The position numbers and the translations under genes are program-made. Shown one piece after another: positions 1 to 12,400 of a stretch of 64,000 bases of DNA (positions are counted from its first letter, which is position 1; every line of letters begins with the position of its first letter). Location of the stretch: contig WOAB01000767.1 of NCBI GenBank assembly GCA_027886185.1, positions 868,001 through 932,000 of the forward strand. The letters run 5' to 3'. The notes under the pieces were generated by a model. That model saw nothing but the letters and a program-made list of their open reading frames with translations. It did not search any database and was not told where the DNA came from. Source of the DNA: Rheum nobile (taxonomy: Eukaryota > Streptophyta > Magnoliopsida > Caryophyllales > Polygonaceae).

Positions 1-197
1 AAGAGACTTATTGGACTAAGTCAAGGAACTTATGTTGATAAGGTTCTTGATAGGTTTAATATGAAGAATTCCAAGAAAGGATTCTTGCCTATGCAGCATG
101 GCTTACATCTTAGCACGAAGTAGTGTCTAGTGACACTTGCTGAGCGAGAGGATGAGTAGGATTCCTTATGCATCAACAATAGGATCCATCATGTATG
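1..197 (+). pseudogene. Ty1/copia reverse transcriptase fragment (left half of a split element)
   Basis: The translation shows copia RT C-terminal motifs: LIGLSQGTYVDKVLDRFNM, then SKKGFLPMQHG, and after a stop and a frameshift RIPYASTIGSIMY. The reading frame is broken by TAG near 121 and by a shift near 150, so this is a dead copy. It stops at the 5 bp GTATG (193-197), directly followed by the TGATACG start of an LTR. The RT continues, in reverse orientation, from 7695 downwards, where the flanking 5 bp are CATAC, the reverse complement of GTATG. The two pieces therefore look like one copia element first split by an LTR insertion and later by an inversion. The left edge is cut by the window. 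Confidence 0.85.
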
Positions 198-249
198 TGA
201 TACGATCTACTTTGTAGTGCGTATCTAGGAGTTGTTACTAGGTTATTAG
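198..249 (+). repeat. Start of Athila-type solo LTR (first 52 bp)
   Basis: Begins TGATACGATC directly after the TSD GTATG and ends at ATTAG (245-249), where the element B LTR end is inserted. The rest of this LTR lies inverted at 16773-16287 and 8459-7696, whose terminus is CGCCTATCA on the LTR strand, so the termini are TGATA and TATCA. Summed without the duplicated targets, the LTR is about 1.29 kb, close to the 1,312 bp of element D. No internal region belongs to it, so it is a solo LTR. Confidence 0.75.
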
Positions 250-558
250 TGATGTGTTCTTGCCTCCAATGACGATCACACTTGTCAAAGGTGACACTTT
301 TGGACCTAGTCTTGGGCGAGAAGTCACAAGTCTTGTTTTTCAAGGCTGCCGTGGAAACCTTGGGGAAACCCTTGATGAATTACATGAAAGCTTGACAAGC
401 GGTGGCGAAGTGAATAGTATCTTTTGAGGTTATCGGACACGATGGTGGCCGGTGGCGAACCGGTAATGAGTGTATGGGTCTCTCGGCGGAGGCGACGACG
501 AGTGTCAAGATCGATGTCAAGACAACGAAGGCGATGACGACGACGAGTGTGACGGTGA
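250..558 (-). repeat. 3' LTR end of element B, displaced by inversion
   Basis: Read on the minus strand this matches about the last 300 bp of the element B 5' LTR (roughly 17610-17918), with about 20 differences by eye, and ends in the same AACACATCA terminus. The flanking 5 bp (245-249, ATTAG) are the reverse complement of CTAAT, which precedes the B 5' LTR at 16769-16773. It is therefore best read as the missing 3' end of B, not as a separate insertion. The match stops at about 558, where gag-pro sequence of another family begins. Confidence 0.8.
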
Positions 559-3272
559 GGAGACATCAAGAGGCGGTGCTCACAGCGGTCCTAGAGCGCG
601 AACGCAGCGCCTTCACCGTTGCTGTCACGCGTGGCACTGTGCCTGCCAGCCTGCGCGCCTGCTGCTGCTACCTTGGGTGCAGGACTGCGTGTGCTGTGCT
701 CCATGTTCTGGCGCTTGCCGGAGTTGCCGGTGGGGCACGGCCGCACTTCTGCATCCCGGGTAGTGCTTGCGGCTTGCGATGCAGTTGCGGCTGCCTCCTT
801 GGCCTTGGCACGGCTGCGTTCCACTTGGTCGTGGAGGATCTTCTGAGGCAACATAGGTAGCAAAGTGATGCGGCGGCCACCATGCATGAACACATATGTG
901 TTGAGGAAGCCATCATGCTCGGCCTTCTTGTCAAACTGCCATGGCCCGCCAAGGAGAAGGTGAGTAGCATCCATTGCCACAATATCACATACAACCGTAT
1001 CTGTATAATGCCCAATCTGAAACGTGATGTGGCATTGCCGGTTTACCACATCACCCTTACCCTCAGAAATCCACTAGAGACCATACGAATGAGAATGAGG
1101 CGTTGTTGCTAGCTTGAGGTGGTTGACCACCTTTTCATTCACGATATTGCAACAACTGTCGCCGTTTATGATGACGATCAGGGAGGCGGTCTAGACAAGG
1201 CAGCAAGTGTGAAACAAGTTCTCCCGTTGATCCATCAAGGCTGCCTCCTTCACCGTGAGCATGCGCCTAGTAACAAGGCTCAAGAGGGTGCCCGCGTCCA
1301 GCTCATGCGGGGAACACAAGTAGGCGGCTTTGTCCTCGGCGTCGTCGAGCTCGGAGGCCACGTCTTCGGGCGGCTCATCGTCAATTAACTCATAGCCCGA
1401 GCCTTGAGTGAAAAGGATCTTCTTCTGGTTGGGGCAATCACGCTGGATGTGACCGCGCCCGCCACACTAGAAGCATGCTTGGTCTCGGCTACATTCTGGA
1501 CGCGGGGCCAAGGCTGCAGCGTTGCGCGGCGCATTCGCGGGCCTTGTGTTACCGCGGTTGTCTGGAGGGGCTCCTATCCCATCATGCACATTGGAGGGTA
1601 CATTTGTAGAAAGGGATTGACTAGGACAAGGATCATACCTTTTAGAAGAAGGGGGCGGCCATGGTGCCTGTTTCTTACGCATAAGCTGGATGTGAAGCTG
1701 CATGGCTGTGTGGGTGAGGCTGTTGAGATCCTTAATGGGAAGAATCTCTAGATGGTCCCGAATAGAAGTGTTGAGGCCACTAAGGAACTTCGTGCGCAGG
1801 GTAGAAGGTGAAATGCTCATGCTTGCCTTGTAGTACATATCTTCAAGCTTAGAGAAAAACTCCAAAGGTGTCATGGAGCCGTGGCAAGCGAGTGCTATAT
1901 CCATCCATATCCTGTTTTGTAGTCTTCAGGGACATATTTCTGAGTCATGATGAAGACAAGTTGGTGCCATTGCTCAATGGGTTCGATGTTGCGCCGTATG
2001 CAGTCGGTGACAACCCTGTGCCACCATGTGCGGGCTGCACCCCAGAAGTGGAGAGTTGCAATCTCCACCTTATCGTGCTCTTCATACTTGGCAATGTTGC
2101 AGCACATGCTCGATCGCCTGCACCCAATCAAGAAAAGCAGAAGGAACATATTCACCAAAGAAGTGGTCGATTGTTACCTTAATATCGTGGCGGCTGACAA
2201 AAGTGGGAGCCACGGGACGGCGGTCCTCATATCGCCGGGGATCGAGGGCGCGTTCCGCATAGCGTCTGTCATATTCGTCATAGCCAGGATGCTGGGCCTC
2301 ATAGGCGTCTGGATCATCTTGGTGCCGCCGAGGGCCCCGTTGACGGCGTCGGCCATCAATGTCGCCGTGGACATAGCCTACGGTCTATGGAGCCGGGTGA
2401 TGGACACATGCGTCATTGTCGGCAAAAGGGTCTCCACCATGGCGATCGGGGCCGCTCAGAGCTGTCTCACACGAGGCGGGATGTAGTCCGGCGAAAACTG
2501 ATGGCTTTCAATCGGATCACCGAGAGAAGGATGGAAATTGCCGGGGTTGAGGTCACCGGCGTTGTCATAATCCTCGTCATTGAATTCCTGAAACGCCATA
2601 GGAGAGTTATACCTGTGACGCAGCGCGGAACCGACGTTAGTGGGTTGGTCACGACTGGGTCCATGACGCGTCGAAGTTGTGCGTCAGTGGCGGCCGCTGG
2701 ATTGGCCGCACGCATCTTTGCGACGCCACTCTGAGTCCGCGTGTCGTTGCTCCGTGCGCTGCATGCGCTCATAGCGTCCATGCCTATCGGCGCTGTCGAC
2801 AAAGGGAAAAGGCCCTAAGTTCATGGCGGGGGACTCATGCTCCTCAGAGTCATATGCATCTTGCGAGCCAAAAGGAGAGCGCGACCGAGGCTGGTAGTTG
2901 TCAGGAAGTTCCTCTTCGTGGCGGCTCTCAATGATTGAGTTGAGCTTGGCGAAGTGGCTGCTGTTGGGAAGACGAGGGCATGTGGCCCTTGCTTTTGTAC
3001 TAGCGGCGGGAGGTGTCGACAGGGGGAAGTGGTTGAAGGCCGGGGTCGACACCTACGACTGTTGGGGATGGGCCAGGCGACGACCCTCTAGACGCGGCAT
3101 GCGCGAGCTGGCGCTTGAGCTCCGCGTTCTCGGCCTCCAAGTCTGCGTGAGCCTTAGCAACGGCTTCATGCTGGGCTTGAAGGGTTGCGAAGGCCTCATC
3201 CGACTCGGTACCTACAGTCACCATCACAACAAGAAAACAAGGATGAAATGAAACTAAAGGGATAAAATTCAA
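559..3272 (-). pseudogene. Element A gag-protease remnant (Ty3/gypsy)
   Basis: Read on the minus strand from 3272. A charged, coiled-coil-like N-terminus (3000-3272) is followed by a proline- and arginine-rich stretch, then the gag core at about 1470-2160 (LHFWGAARTWWHR, FFSKLEDMYYKASMS, LRTKFLSGLN). A CCHC zinc knuckle follows near 1430-1480 with a TAG inside it, and then the protease region (591-1049) containing AMDATHLLLGGPW. The frame changes several times and there are internal stops. RT, RNase H and integrase are absent: the sequence runs from just after protease into the displaced B LTR end. The family is related to B but too diverged to be its own gag. Gag would form the capsid and the protease would mature it. 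Confidence 0.8.
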
Positions 3273-3633
3273 TGAACAAAGAGAATCTCAACAACTCAAC
3301 AAATCTGTCTCACAACAACTAGCTTGGGCTGGCCGTGAGGGCGATAAGGGAAGGCCGTGAGAATTGCGAGCCAAGCTTGACAAACAACCACACAAAACAC
3401 GCAACAATGGAAGTCACAATTTGAAATTTGCGATTGGGAAAATCAAGAGCATGCAAATCAAGTTCATAAATTTTGAAGAGAATACAGAAGAAGTGCTTAA
3501 TGGACCTGTGTCGATGAGTGAATCGGGTTCCCCGAGATCGCCCGAGGCTTTCGTTTTGCCCGGTTACATATTTTTTTTGGAAGCAACCGGCTAATAAAAA
3601 TTGTCTTTTTTGAATTGGCACAAGCTTGTTTGT

Positions 3634-3730
<97 letters not shown>

Positions 3731-4103
3731 TTACGTGAAGATAAGAGAGATAGATGCAAGATATTTGGGAGACAGGAGAGAGACAGAGACATAACAGATT
3801 TTGGTAACTAACAAGATATCCAAATCTATCAATTACCAAACAAATAAATCAAATTAAAAACAACCAAATTCATGAGATTCTGGTGCAGTTAGAATGGCAA
3901 GATATGGCCGCAATTTTAGGGTTGGTTATCTCTCGACTTTCTTTTTTTAGTTTTTGTTCAGTCGGTTGAGATCAACACCTAGTTTTGTTTTTGACGGAAA
4001 AGAAAATAAAACACAACGACGGAAGCAAAATGGAATGGATCGAAAGGAAAAATTGTGAGAAAGACAATGAAGAGTTGGAAATACCACACCTTGTACCGCT
4101 GAA
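3273..4103 (-). other. Untranslated leader of element A
   Basis: About 830 bp between the gag start (at 3272 on the minus strand) and the PBS. It contains the long AG microsatellite. No coding potential beyond low-complexity shadows was seen. Confidence 0.6.
3638..3727 (+). repeat. (AG)n microsatellite, about 45 units
   Basis: Uninterrupted AG dinucleotide tract of about 90 bp inside the leader of element A. Long serine-leucine or arginine-glutamate ORFs across it are artefacts of the repeat. Confidence 0.98.
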
Positions 4104-4113
4104 TCTGATACCA
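4104..4113 (-). other. Degenerate primer binding site (tRNA-iMet type)
   Basis: Minus strand reads TGGTATCAGA, the core of the plant tRNA-iMet PBS, two bases inside the LTR that starts at 4116. It then diverges (TTC instead of GC). Confidence 0.65.
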
Positions 4114-4115
4114 AT

Positions 4116-4902
4116 TGATACGTAAACAAAGCCTCGTTCACTTGTTGTTGCCGGATCTGGGAAGAAAGCGGGTCAGGACTCCTTCTCTTCGTCGTAGTCT
4201 GGATAGATGGCAGCCTTCGCGGGAGTAAATAAGGCCGACTCTCTTGCGCTCGGTAGAAACCGAGTTGGGGCGAAAGGGTTTGAAAGTGGTGGAGCGATCA
4301 GGGGTTTTGGGTGGTCCTTTATGTGGACCGATCAGATTTGTGATGTCGAAGCTTAAGGGGCGAAGATTAAACTCAAAGACAAGCTTAAGCTAAATTATAT
4401 TCAACGTGAGGGTAAAATTACACACGACAAGGCATTATAATAGCCAAGCAAGCATCCATGGGCCTAAACAAAGCTAATGGGCCGGGCTCCTAAGCATAAG
4501 AGGCTCACATGCCCAAAATAGAAACTTGCTAAAAATAGAAAGTGCTAAATGAATAATATGCTAAAAATAGAGAGTTTCCAAAAACATCAAATGTAGCTCA
4601 ATAAACCTCAAAATGGGAATCTAAGCCTAAAATAGACATGGCACCGAGGAAGCCGAGGCAGTGTCCACAACTAAAGTCATGGCACCGCGGCGGGGGCCGT
4701 TGGGCCAGCAATGACGGAGTAAGACACAACCTTGGGCGTTGTGGAAGTTGCAGGACTGTTGCACACGAAGCCCTTGAATGTGAGGCTCTGTGTGGCTTGG
4801 GCGATGGCTCTGGTGCGTGCCCTGGTGATTGGGCCTTCCGACCTGACACTCATCATCTCCTCTTCTTGGGCCACTGTCAATGTCACCACTGGGGCTGTAT
4901 CA
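4116..4902 (-). repeat. 5' LTR of element A with embedded pol-tail ORF
   Basis: Bounded by TGATAC on the left and GTATCA on the right, a perfect 6-bp terminal inverted repeat, and adjacent to a PBS. Near the start of the LTR on the minus strand it encodes VAQEEEMMSVRSEGPITRAR followed by TRAIAQA. This is the same type of C-terminal pol tail found in the LTRs of B, C and E. It is not closely similar to the B LTR, so A is a separate family. The right flank (4903-4907) is AGAAT; no partner 3' LTR or matching TSD is present. Confidence 0.75.
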
Positions 4903-5563
4903 AGAATCCCTTGATGAATTGCACGAAAACCCGAGAGGATTTGAGGATAGAACACTCGAAATAGATCGAGTTTAATGAGACCAAAGAGATGGTCTAGATG
5001 AGATCAAAGAGATGATCTTGAATCGATCAATGAGATGATCGATGAAGGACTCAAAGTGACGAGTCTTCGAATGATAACCACAACAAGATAGTAACTTTGT
5101 GACATCTAGGCTCAAGCAAGAAGATAACCTCAACTTTGATAAACTTAAGCAATTAAACGTGTTTGACTTCAAGATGAGTCACAAATATTTATACTCTAAG
5201 TCTAACCTAGGAAATAGAAATAAAAGATAAGAAAACCATCAGGCTTGGACTAGCGGCCCACAACAAGTGTCGCGCAACGCCCAAGCATAAAACACCTAAA
5301 AACAGGCATAGTCTCAAAATAGCAATAATTTTAAAAATAACCTCAAAACAACTAAGTATGAAAATTAGGATAGGGGGCGCACTCCAAGGGAGGCGCACGC
5401 GATAGGGGCGCGCCGCAAGGGGCACACGACATGCGCAATGGCTCGCGTGTGCGCCCTAGTCACGGGTCCGTTGCAACAGACACTCATCTTGTCCTCCTCG
5501 TCCTTCGCCGTCAAGGGTGTGAAGGGATTAATATACTTTAATATGAATTTCAGAAAACAGTTT
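4903..5563 (-). repeat. LTR fragment of a third related gypsy family (G)
   Basis: On the minus strand an ORF near 5400-5550 contains KDEEDKMSVCCNGPVTRAHT, another version of the pol tail. The end near 4908 (TTTCGTGCAATTCATCAAGGG on the minus strand, one base longer than the shared part) resembles a stretch inside the B LTR. It also has a TATA-like ATATTTATACT near 5190. It appears to be the sequence into which element A inserted. I could not find its other terminus. Confidence 0.55.
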
Positions 5564-6228
5564 TGAAACATCTAACTTAGGATCTCATGCATAAACATGA
5601 TACAAATCATATATGAAAGAGTAACATACCTTTTGATGCAAAACTTGTTTCCAGAATCACCCTACAAAATAGAACTTCAAGTGTGACTCCTCTACTTGAT
5701 CCACACGAGTACGGTACTAGATCGCCTTGACTTCGTTTGCTAGAGAAAAATGAGAAAACTCCAAGTCTCCATGTGGAAGTGCACAGCCGGCCCTAGTATG
5801 TTGGTGGAAGAGAGCTTTTTCTCAACAAATGAGATAATGGATAATTCCCTTGTAACAAAAAAGGATATTTATGGTTGATATAATATCTTATCTTTCCTAA
5901 AGATAAATTTCCTTTTATCATAAAGTAAATAGATAACCCTTTATTATTAGTTGATGAATATTTCACTCTTCCAATTAACACACATGGCCGAAATTCCCTA
6001 GTCCCACCATGGGTCTTGGGTTGCTTTGATCTAGCCCAATTACTCTATTGTATGTGACCTTATAGGACCCGTATATAATAGCAATGAGTCAAATCTAATA
6101 TCCCATAATTCATAGTTGGCTTCTAGCAAAGCACTAACACTACCCAAAATATCCGGATTATTAATCTCCATTATAACCCTATTCTATTATTAGTAATTGC
6201 CATCTTGATTAAAAGACATATTCCTTCA
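5564..6228 (-). repeat. Probable 3' LTR of the split copia element
   Basis: The right edge is well supported: TTCCTTCA is followed by ATCTCCCACTTG, which on the minus strand is a purine tract CAAGTGGGAGAT directly before an LTR starting TGAAGG. The left edge at TGAAAC is inferred from the TG...CA rule and the TGAA/TTCA inverted termini. It is AT-rich with no coding signal. No second LTR copy is in the window to confirm its length. Confidence 0.55.
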
Positions 6229-7695
6229 ATCTCCCACTTGTCCTTCAACAAGTGTGCAATATCAATTCCTTTGTCACTTAATGTCTAATTTGATGATATG
6301 ATAACATCTTATGTAATCCATATCAATATTCAAATTGTTTCTTGAACTTCGAGTTTGAAATGTCAAAACAAATGATTACTATTAATCCATTTGAACACGA
6401 CCATGCATTTTCAGTTCTTACTCTTCAAGTGGCCAAGACATCATTCCTATATATATATATAGATATATAAATAGGACGACTTCTCCAATCTTGTGTGACT
6501 ATAGCTCTCACTCAATTTTCAGCAATCCCGACCATTGCCTTTATAACCGTCTTTTACACAATGGTGTTTGATAATGTCAAAGACTACCAATCACCAAGCA
6601 AGAGGTATATCGCACTCATGTCTGAGGAATCTGCTAATCATAGTTCAACTTAAAATTCTACAACTCATTTGAAAAATCTTAAGGTAGGTCTTCCCAACAC
6701 GTATCCACCATACATGTCCTTGTAATTGATTAGACATCTCCATGTCCCTATAGCCCATGAAACTTGGTGCTATCAATCAAATTACATAATAGCTTGAATT
6801 GAGTCATTTATGTCCAATTTAATGACTTAAACTACATACAACTCATAATTCATAATATCATTTCACTTAATAGGGTTTCATCCACCATAACTTTTATGAT
6901 GATCCTATTTGATGATTATAAATTATTAGGACATTTAATTTAATTCTAAACCACAATTAATTAATAATGAAACTTTATTTCAAAAAACAAACATGATGCA
7001 ATGTTTCAACAATCATGAAATCAACATCCAAAATCTCAAAACAATACAATCTCAAAGCCATTCTCCAACGTGCTTGAGTCCCTTAGCCCTAGTGTGACTG
7101 TCATGCTTGGGCATGGGTAGAGGTTTAGTCAACGGATCTGCAATATTGTCATCCGTGTGTACTTTGCACAACCTTACATCACTTCTCTCTACATAGTCTC
7201 GAATGACGTGGTATTTCCTGGGCACGTGTCTGGATTTGGAGTTAGAACTTGGTTCCTTGGATTGTGCAATGGCACCATTGTTGTCACAATAGATATCAAT
7301 TGCCTTAGCACAACTAGGAACCACCCAAAGTTCTGCGATGAACTTCCTTATCTAGACAACTTCCTTAGTTGCATCCACTATGGCAATGTACTCAGCTTCT
7401 GTCGTAGAATCAACTACTGTGCCTTGGTGTGAACTCTTCCATCTCATAGCCCCTCCAATGAGAATGAAGACGTATCTGGATTGGGACTGGAAGTCTTCTA
7501 GAAGCTTGCATCAGTATATCCTCTAATGATCAGCTCATCATCTCCTCCATACACTAAAAAATCATTCCTAGTCCTTCTCAAGTCTTAAGAATGTTCTTAG
7601 CTGCATTCCAGTGTGCTTCACCTGGACTCTATTGGTATCTCCTACACATGCTCAGAGCAAATGTAACATCCGTTCGAGTACAGACCATGACATAC
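6229..7695 (-). pseudogene. Ty1/copia RT end and RNase H fragment (right half of split element)
   Basis: Starting at 7695 on the minus strand the translation gives VMVCTRTDVTFALSMCRRYQ, the continuation of the RT fragment at 1-197. Several stops follow, then RNase H at 7052-7324 with IDIYCDNNGAIAQSKEP, KYHVIRDYVERSDV and IADPLTKPLP, ending HVGEWL. About 800 bp of noncoding sequence lie between the RNase H stop and the purine tract. The 5 bp at 7691-7695 (CATAC) are the inverted partner of the TSD at 193-197. Integrase, gag and the 5' LTR would lie left of the window. Confidence 0.85.
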
Positions 7696-8459
7696 TGATA
7701 GGCGTTTAGTCGTGTATACCTAACAAACAAACCTTAAAAACCTAACTAATGTAGTCTGGCAAGTAAGGGTCGAACCCACAGAGAATCAAGTTATATATCC
7801 TATTTGCAGAAATTGTATACCAATAGTAACAAAGGGGGATTTTGATTGTTTTGTTTCAAACTATGAAATTAACTAACAGAATTAATGATGATGTAAACAA
7901 ATATTGATAAAAGTACTCAGCTAGACAGATATCCACACTTCAAATTGATTGGTTGATCCTTGATTATCTCTAGTTCCTTAGACCAGTGAATGTTCCTATT
8001 CCTTTTCTTAAGTTATTAACAGGACAACCAGACACTGAGAATACTAACTATCACACAACCAGGAAACTATCCAGATTCAAAATAATAGCAGCAGTAAGTT
8101 CAAGAATTTTAGCAGATACATGCACATAAAACAACCAATTTTACTTAGCATACAATCAATTCTCTTCTACAATAAACTATTCCAACCAATTCTAGAATAT
8201 CGTAGTTGCTACTCTGAATTAGGTATTTCAACCATAAATAATCTAACTCTAGAAGAAGAATATTACCAATGACCACTAGTTGATCATGCTAGTATAATCA
8301 GTAAAACTCAAAGGGAATACGCACAAGAGAATCAATAATATTCAAAGGAATAGAACAAGAGTTTATAATCTCACAACCAAATCAAACGAAGGCTTCAATT
8401 GTCTGACTAAGTAACAGAAACTTAGTTCTTCATAGTCTTGCAAAAACTCCAAAAACAAC
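7696..8459 (-). repeat. Athila-type solo LTR, 3' part
   Basis: Starts TGATAGGCG, so on its own strand it ends CGCCTATCA. Just inside is the phrase TTCTCTGTGGGTTCGACCC, typical of the 3' end of Athila/Tat-lineage LTRs. It is interrupted at 8459 by element C and continues at 16287. Confidence 0.7.
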
Positions 8460-9475
8460 TGTTAGATTCAAAGGATCGGGAGGCCGCGGTGCAAGTTTTG
8501 CTCGTCGCCGGAGTGGAAACGCCAATTAGGGTTTCTCGGATGGACGGTGGCATGGCGGAGGCGCAAGGATGGTTTGACGGCGGAGTTGTGGGGGATAGAT
8601 GGCACTCAATGTCTTCTTATAGAGGGAAGAAGAATTGCTTGCAGAAATGAAAGGGAAGAGGAAGTGTGAGAGATGTACTCACTCGACACACTTAGACTAT
8701 TTTGACGAAAGAGAGACTAGAGAAGCAAGAGAGATTTTTGCAAAGCAAAGTTGATAATTCTTTCGTGAGCTTTTCAGCCTTCAAAGTACCAATATAAAGG
8801 CTTACAAAAAAGGCAAGAATTCCTAAGGAAACGTCAAGAGTCTTGCACAAAATTAAACCCTACTTTTAATACCGAAAATGTCCAAATACGGTAACTTAAT
8901 AACTTCAAAAGCAAATGTCTTCAGGCATGTTTAAGATTCTCTCGGCCAAGGCTTGGGCCTATGATGGTGGGGTAGGTGGGCCAGCCCATGGTGGTTTGAG
9001 TGCCGAACAAAGTGGCCCAAGTGGCTCGGCGTCCCTCTTGAAAGTTCACTTGCCGCTAGCGCCGTGCTCGCCGGCGCCTTAATGAATGCAAAGGACTAGG
9101 CTAGGCTCGGCGTGGCTTAGGGCAGCTTGGCATGTCAACCCCTTGTGGAGGTCTTGGAGGAGCTTTCTAGCCCTAGACCTCGTGATGGTGCCGGGAATTG
9201 CCTTGTCATCTTGAGTGTTGGCCTTGGAGTTGCTTGCGCCCGGCACGGCCGATGTCTTGGCCTTGTCTTGGTCAATGTCTTCCTTTGGTTTAGCTTTGGC
9301 CCTCCCATGCATGTCTTGGTCATCTCCAGCTCCAAGTGTTGCATCCATAAGCTTCGTGCCTTGATCCAACTCTTGGGCCTCCATAGTGCCCACGGTGTGC
9401 TCCTCGGCGTCCAAGTCCTCGGCGGCGCCTAGGGTGTCCTCAGTGTCTTGACCTTGATGTGGCATGGTCACATCA
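8460..9475 (-). repeat. Element C 3' LTR (1,016 bp)
   Basis: TGTTAGATTC at one end and GGTCACATCA at the other, matching 15271-16286. The part at 9079-9475 is read through by the pol frame. A pyrimidine run just inside at 9476-9488 (TCCTCCCTCTCTT) is the polypurine tract on the minus strand. Confidence 0.95.
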
Positions 9476-12400
9476 TCCTCCCTCTCTTAAAAGGGATTCG
9501 ACCCTGAATCCAGCTCTTCTTGGTCATCTTCATCATGCACACAATAAGGCATCAAATCAGAAACATTGAAAACATCATGTACACCAAAGTTAGGAGGAAG
9601 ATCAAGCTTGTAGGCGTTGTCATTGATCCTCTCAAGCACTTGAAAGGGTCCATCGCCTCTTGGCTTGAGTTTGGAGTTGCGGAGCAATGGGAAGCGCTCC
9701 TTCCTTAGGTGTAGCCACACTAGATCACCCGGTTCAAAAATTACTTCCTTTCGCCCCTTGTCCACATGCTTCTTATATTGGCCGGTTCTCCTCTCAAGTT
9801 GCAACCTTGTGTCTTCATGCAGCTTCTTAATCCTTGCATCTTCATCCGCACCTTCGTTGCTCTCTCGCTCTTTGATAGCATAGGGTAGGAGCTCTAGTGG
9901 TGTTGTGGGATTGCGCCCATAAACCACTTCAAAGGGTGTCTTCCTTGTTGCCGAATGGACCGTCCTATTATAGGCGAATTCAATGAAGGACAAGCTATCC
10001 TCCCACCTGCGCAAGTTAGTCCTCAAGATAGTTCTAAGCAAGACACCAAGAGTACGGTTAACCACCTCGGTTTGGCCATCCGTTTGAGGGTGGCAAGTAG
10101 TAGAGAAGAGAAGTTTAGTTCCAAGCTTAGCCCAAAGAGTTTTCCAAAAGTAGCTTAGGAACTTAACATCTCGGGCTGACACAATGGACCTAGGAACTCC
10201 ATGCAATCTCACAACATGATCAAAGAAAAGGTTAGCAACATGAGATGCATCATCGGTCTTATGGCATGCAATGAAATGTGCCATTTTGGAGAACCTATCT
10301 ACTACTACAAAGATGGAGTCTCTCCCTCTCTTAGACCGTGGCAACCCCAAAACAAAGTCCATGGAAATGTCTTCCCAAGGTAGTTTAGGGATTGGCAATG
10401 GAGAGTAGAGACCATGGGTTGCATTTTGGCCTTAGCACGCATACAAGTAGTACAAGAAGCACAAAGCTTCTCAACCGCTCTTAGCATCTTAGGCCAAAAG
10501 AAGTGCTCTCTAAGCACATGTAAGGTCTTAAGGACACCAAAGTGCCCCATCAAGCCACCCCCATGTGCTTCTTGCACAAGTATAGCTCGAATGGAGCCCT
10601 TAGGAATGCACAACCTATGACCTTTGAACAAAAATCCATCATGCAAGTAGAATTGACCCTCACTTCCCTTAGACTTACATGCATCTACTATAGCACAGAA
10701 ATCAGAAGCAAGAGCATATAAGTCTTTCATGAAAGTGAAACCAAGCAACTTTGCATCTAATATGGTCAAAAGAGTGTACCTCCTTGAGAGGGCATCCGCC
10801 ACCACATTGTCCTTTCCCTTTTTGTGTTTTATCACGTAGGGGAAAGACGCAATGAACTCCACCCACTTGGCATGCCTCTTGTTGAGCTTGCTTTGGCTCT
10901 TCAAGTATTTCAATGCCTCATGGTCGGAGTATATGACAAATTCTTTAGGCAATAAGTAGTGTTGCCAAACCCTTAGCACACGTACTAAAGCGAGAAGTTC
11001 TTTGTCATAGGTGGGGTATTTGAGCTTGGCACCCCCAAGTTTCTCACTAAAATAGGAAATGGGTTTGCCCTCTTGCATGAGGACACCTCCAAGGCCTATT
11101 CCCGAAGCATCACACTCTATCTCAAATATTTTATCAAAGTTAGGCAATGATAAGAGTGGTGCTTGTGTGAGCTTGGCTTTGAGGCTAGCAAAGGCCGCCT
11201 CTTGTGCGACGTCCCATGAGAACGCCACACCTTTCTTGGTAAGCTCCGTGAGGGGCGCAGCCAAGGTGCTAAAGTCCCTCACAAAGCGGCGGTAAAAGCC
11301 AGCCAAGCCTAAGAAGCTTCGGACTTGAGTCATAGTAGTAGGTGTTGGCCATTCATGAATAGCTTTCACCTTCTCCTCATCAACTCTCAAGCCCTCCTTA
11401 CATACCACAAATCCAAGAAATACCACATGATCCGAGAAAAAGTGGCACTTCTTGAAGTTGGCATATAGCTTCTCCTTCCTAAGGACCTCAAGAACTTGTC
11501 TAAGGTGATCCACGTGCTCATCAAGATTATGGCTATATACTAAGATGTCATCGAAGTACACAACCACAAACTTGCCAATGAAGCGCCTTAGAACATGGTT
11601 CATGAGCCTCATGAATGTGCTAGGAGCGTTGGTGAGTCCAAAAGGCATCACCAACCACTCATATAATCCTTGCTTGGTCTTAAAAGCGGTTTTCCATTCG
11701 TCGCCTTCTTTCATGCGAATTTGGTGATAACCACTCTTAAGATCAACCTTGGAAAACACACTCGCTCCATGCAACTCGTCAAGCATGTCGTCTAATCTTG
11801 GTATGGGATGGCGATACTTAATGGTTATGTTATTGATCGCTCGACAATCAACACACATCCGCCAAGTACCGTCCTTCTTTGGTACCAAGATGACCGGAAC
11901 TGCACAAGGGCTAAGGCTCTCCTTCACATAGCCCTTGTCAAGCAATTCTTGGACTTGACGTTGCAACTCCTTTGTCTCCGCGGGATTAGCGCGGTATGCA
12001 TCCCTATTAGGAAGTGTTGCCCCCGGTATGAAGTCAATTTGATGTTCAATACCTCTTATCGGAGGCAACCCCTTAGGCACTTCCTCTTGAAAGAGATCAT
12101 CGAACTCTAACAAAAGGCGAGTGATGGGCTGTGGGAGTCCCTCAAGATCACCCAAGTTGAGGAGCATGTCCTTACGAATGAACAAAAGACATGACTCTCC
12201 ACTCTTGAACGCTTGAACAACATCCTTAGACCTAGCTAAGAGCATATGACTAGCGGCATTCCCTTTGCCCCCAATCGCCATTTTCTTACCTTTGGCATGC
12301 TCCTTAGCTTGGGCCTTGCGTTGTTCCCTAGCCACATGGTCAGCCATGATTTCATGAGGAGCTAAGGGATGGAGAGTAATCCTTTTCCCACGCAAATGGA

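Noticed and set aside
3591..3839. Serine-leucine and arginine-glutamate repeat proteins over the AG tract
   Set aside because: Pure consequence of the dinucleotide microsatellite; open in several frames with no other coding evidence.
250..4902. One single element with LTRs at 250-558 and 4116-4902
   Set aside because: The two LTR sequences are from different families and the flanking 5 bp (ATTAG and AGAAT) do not match. 250-558 fits element B in sequence and TSD.
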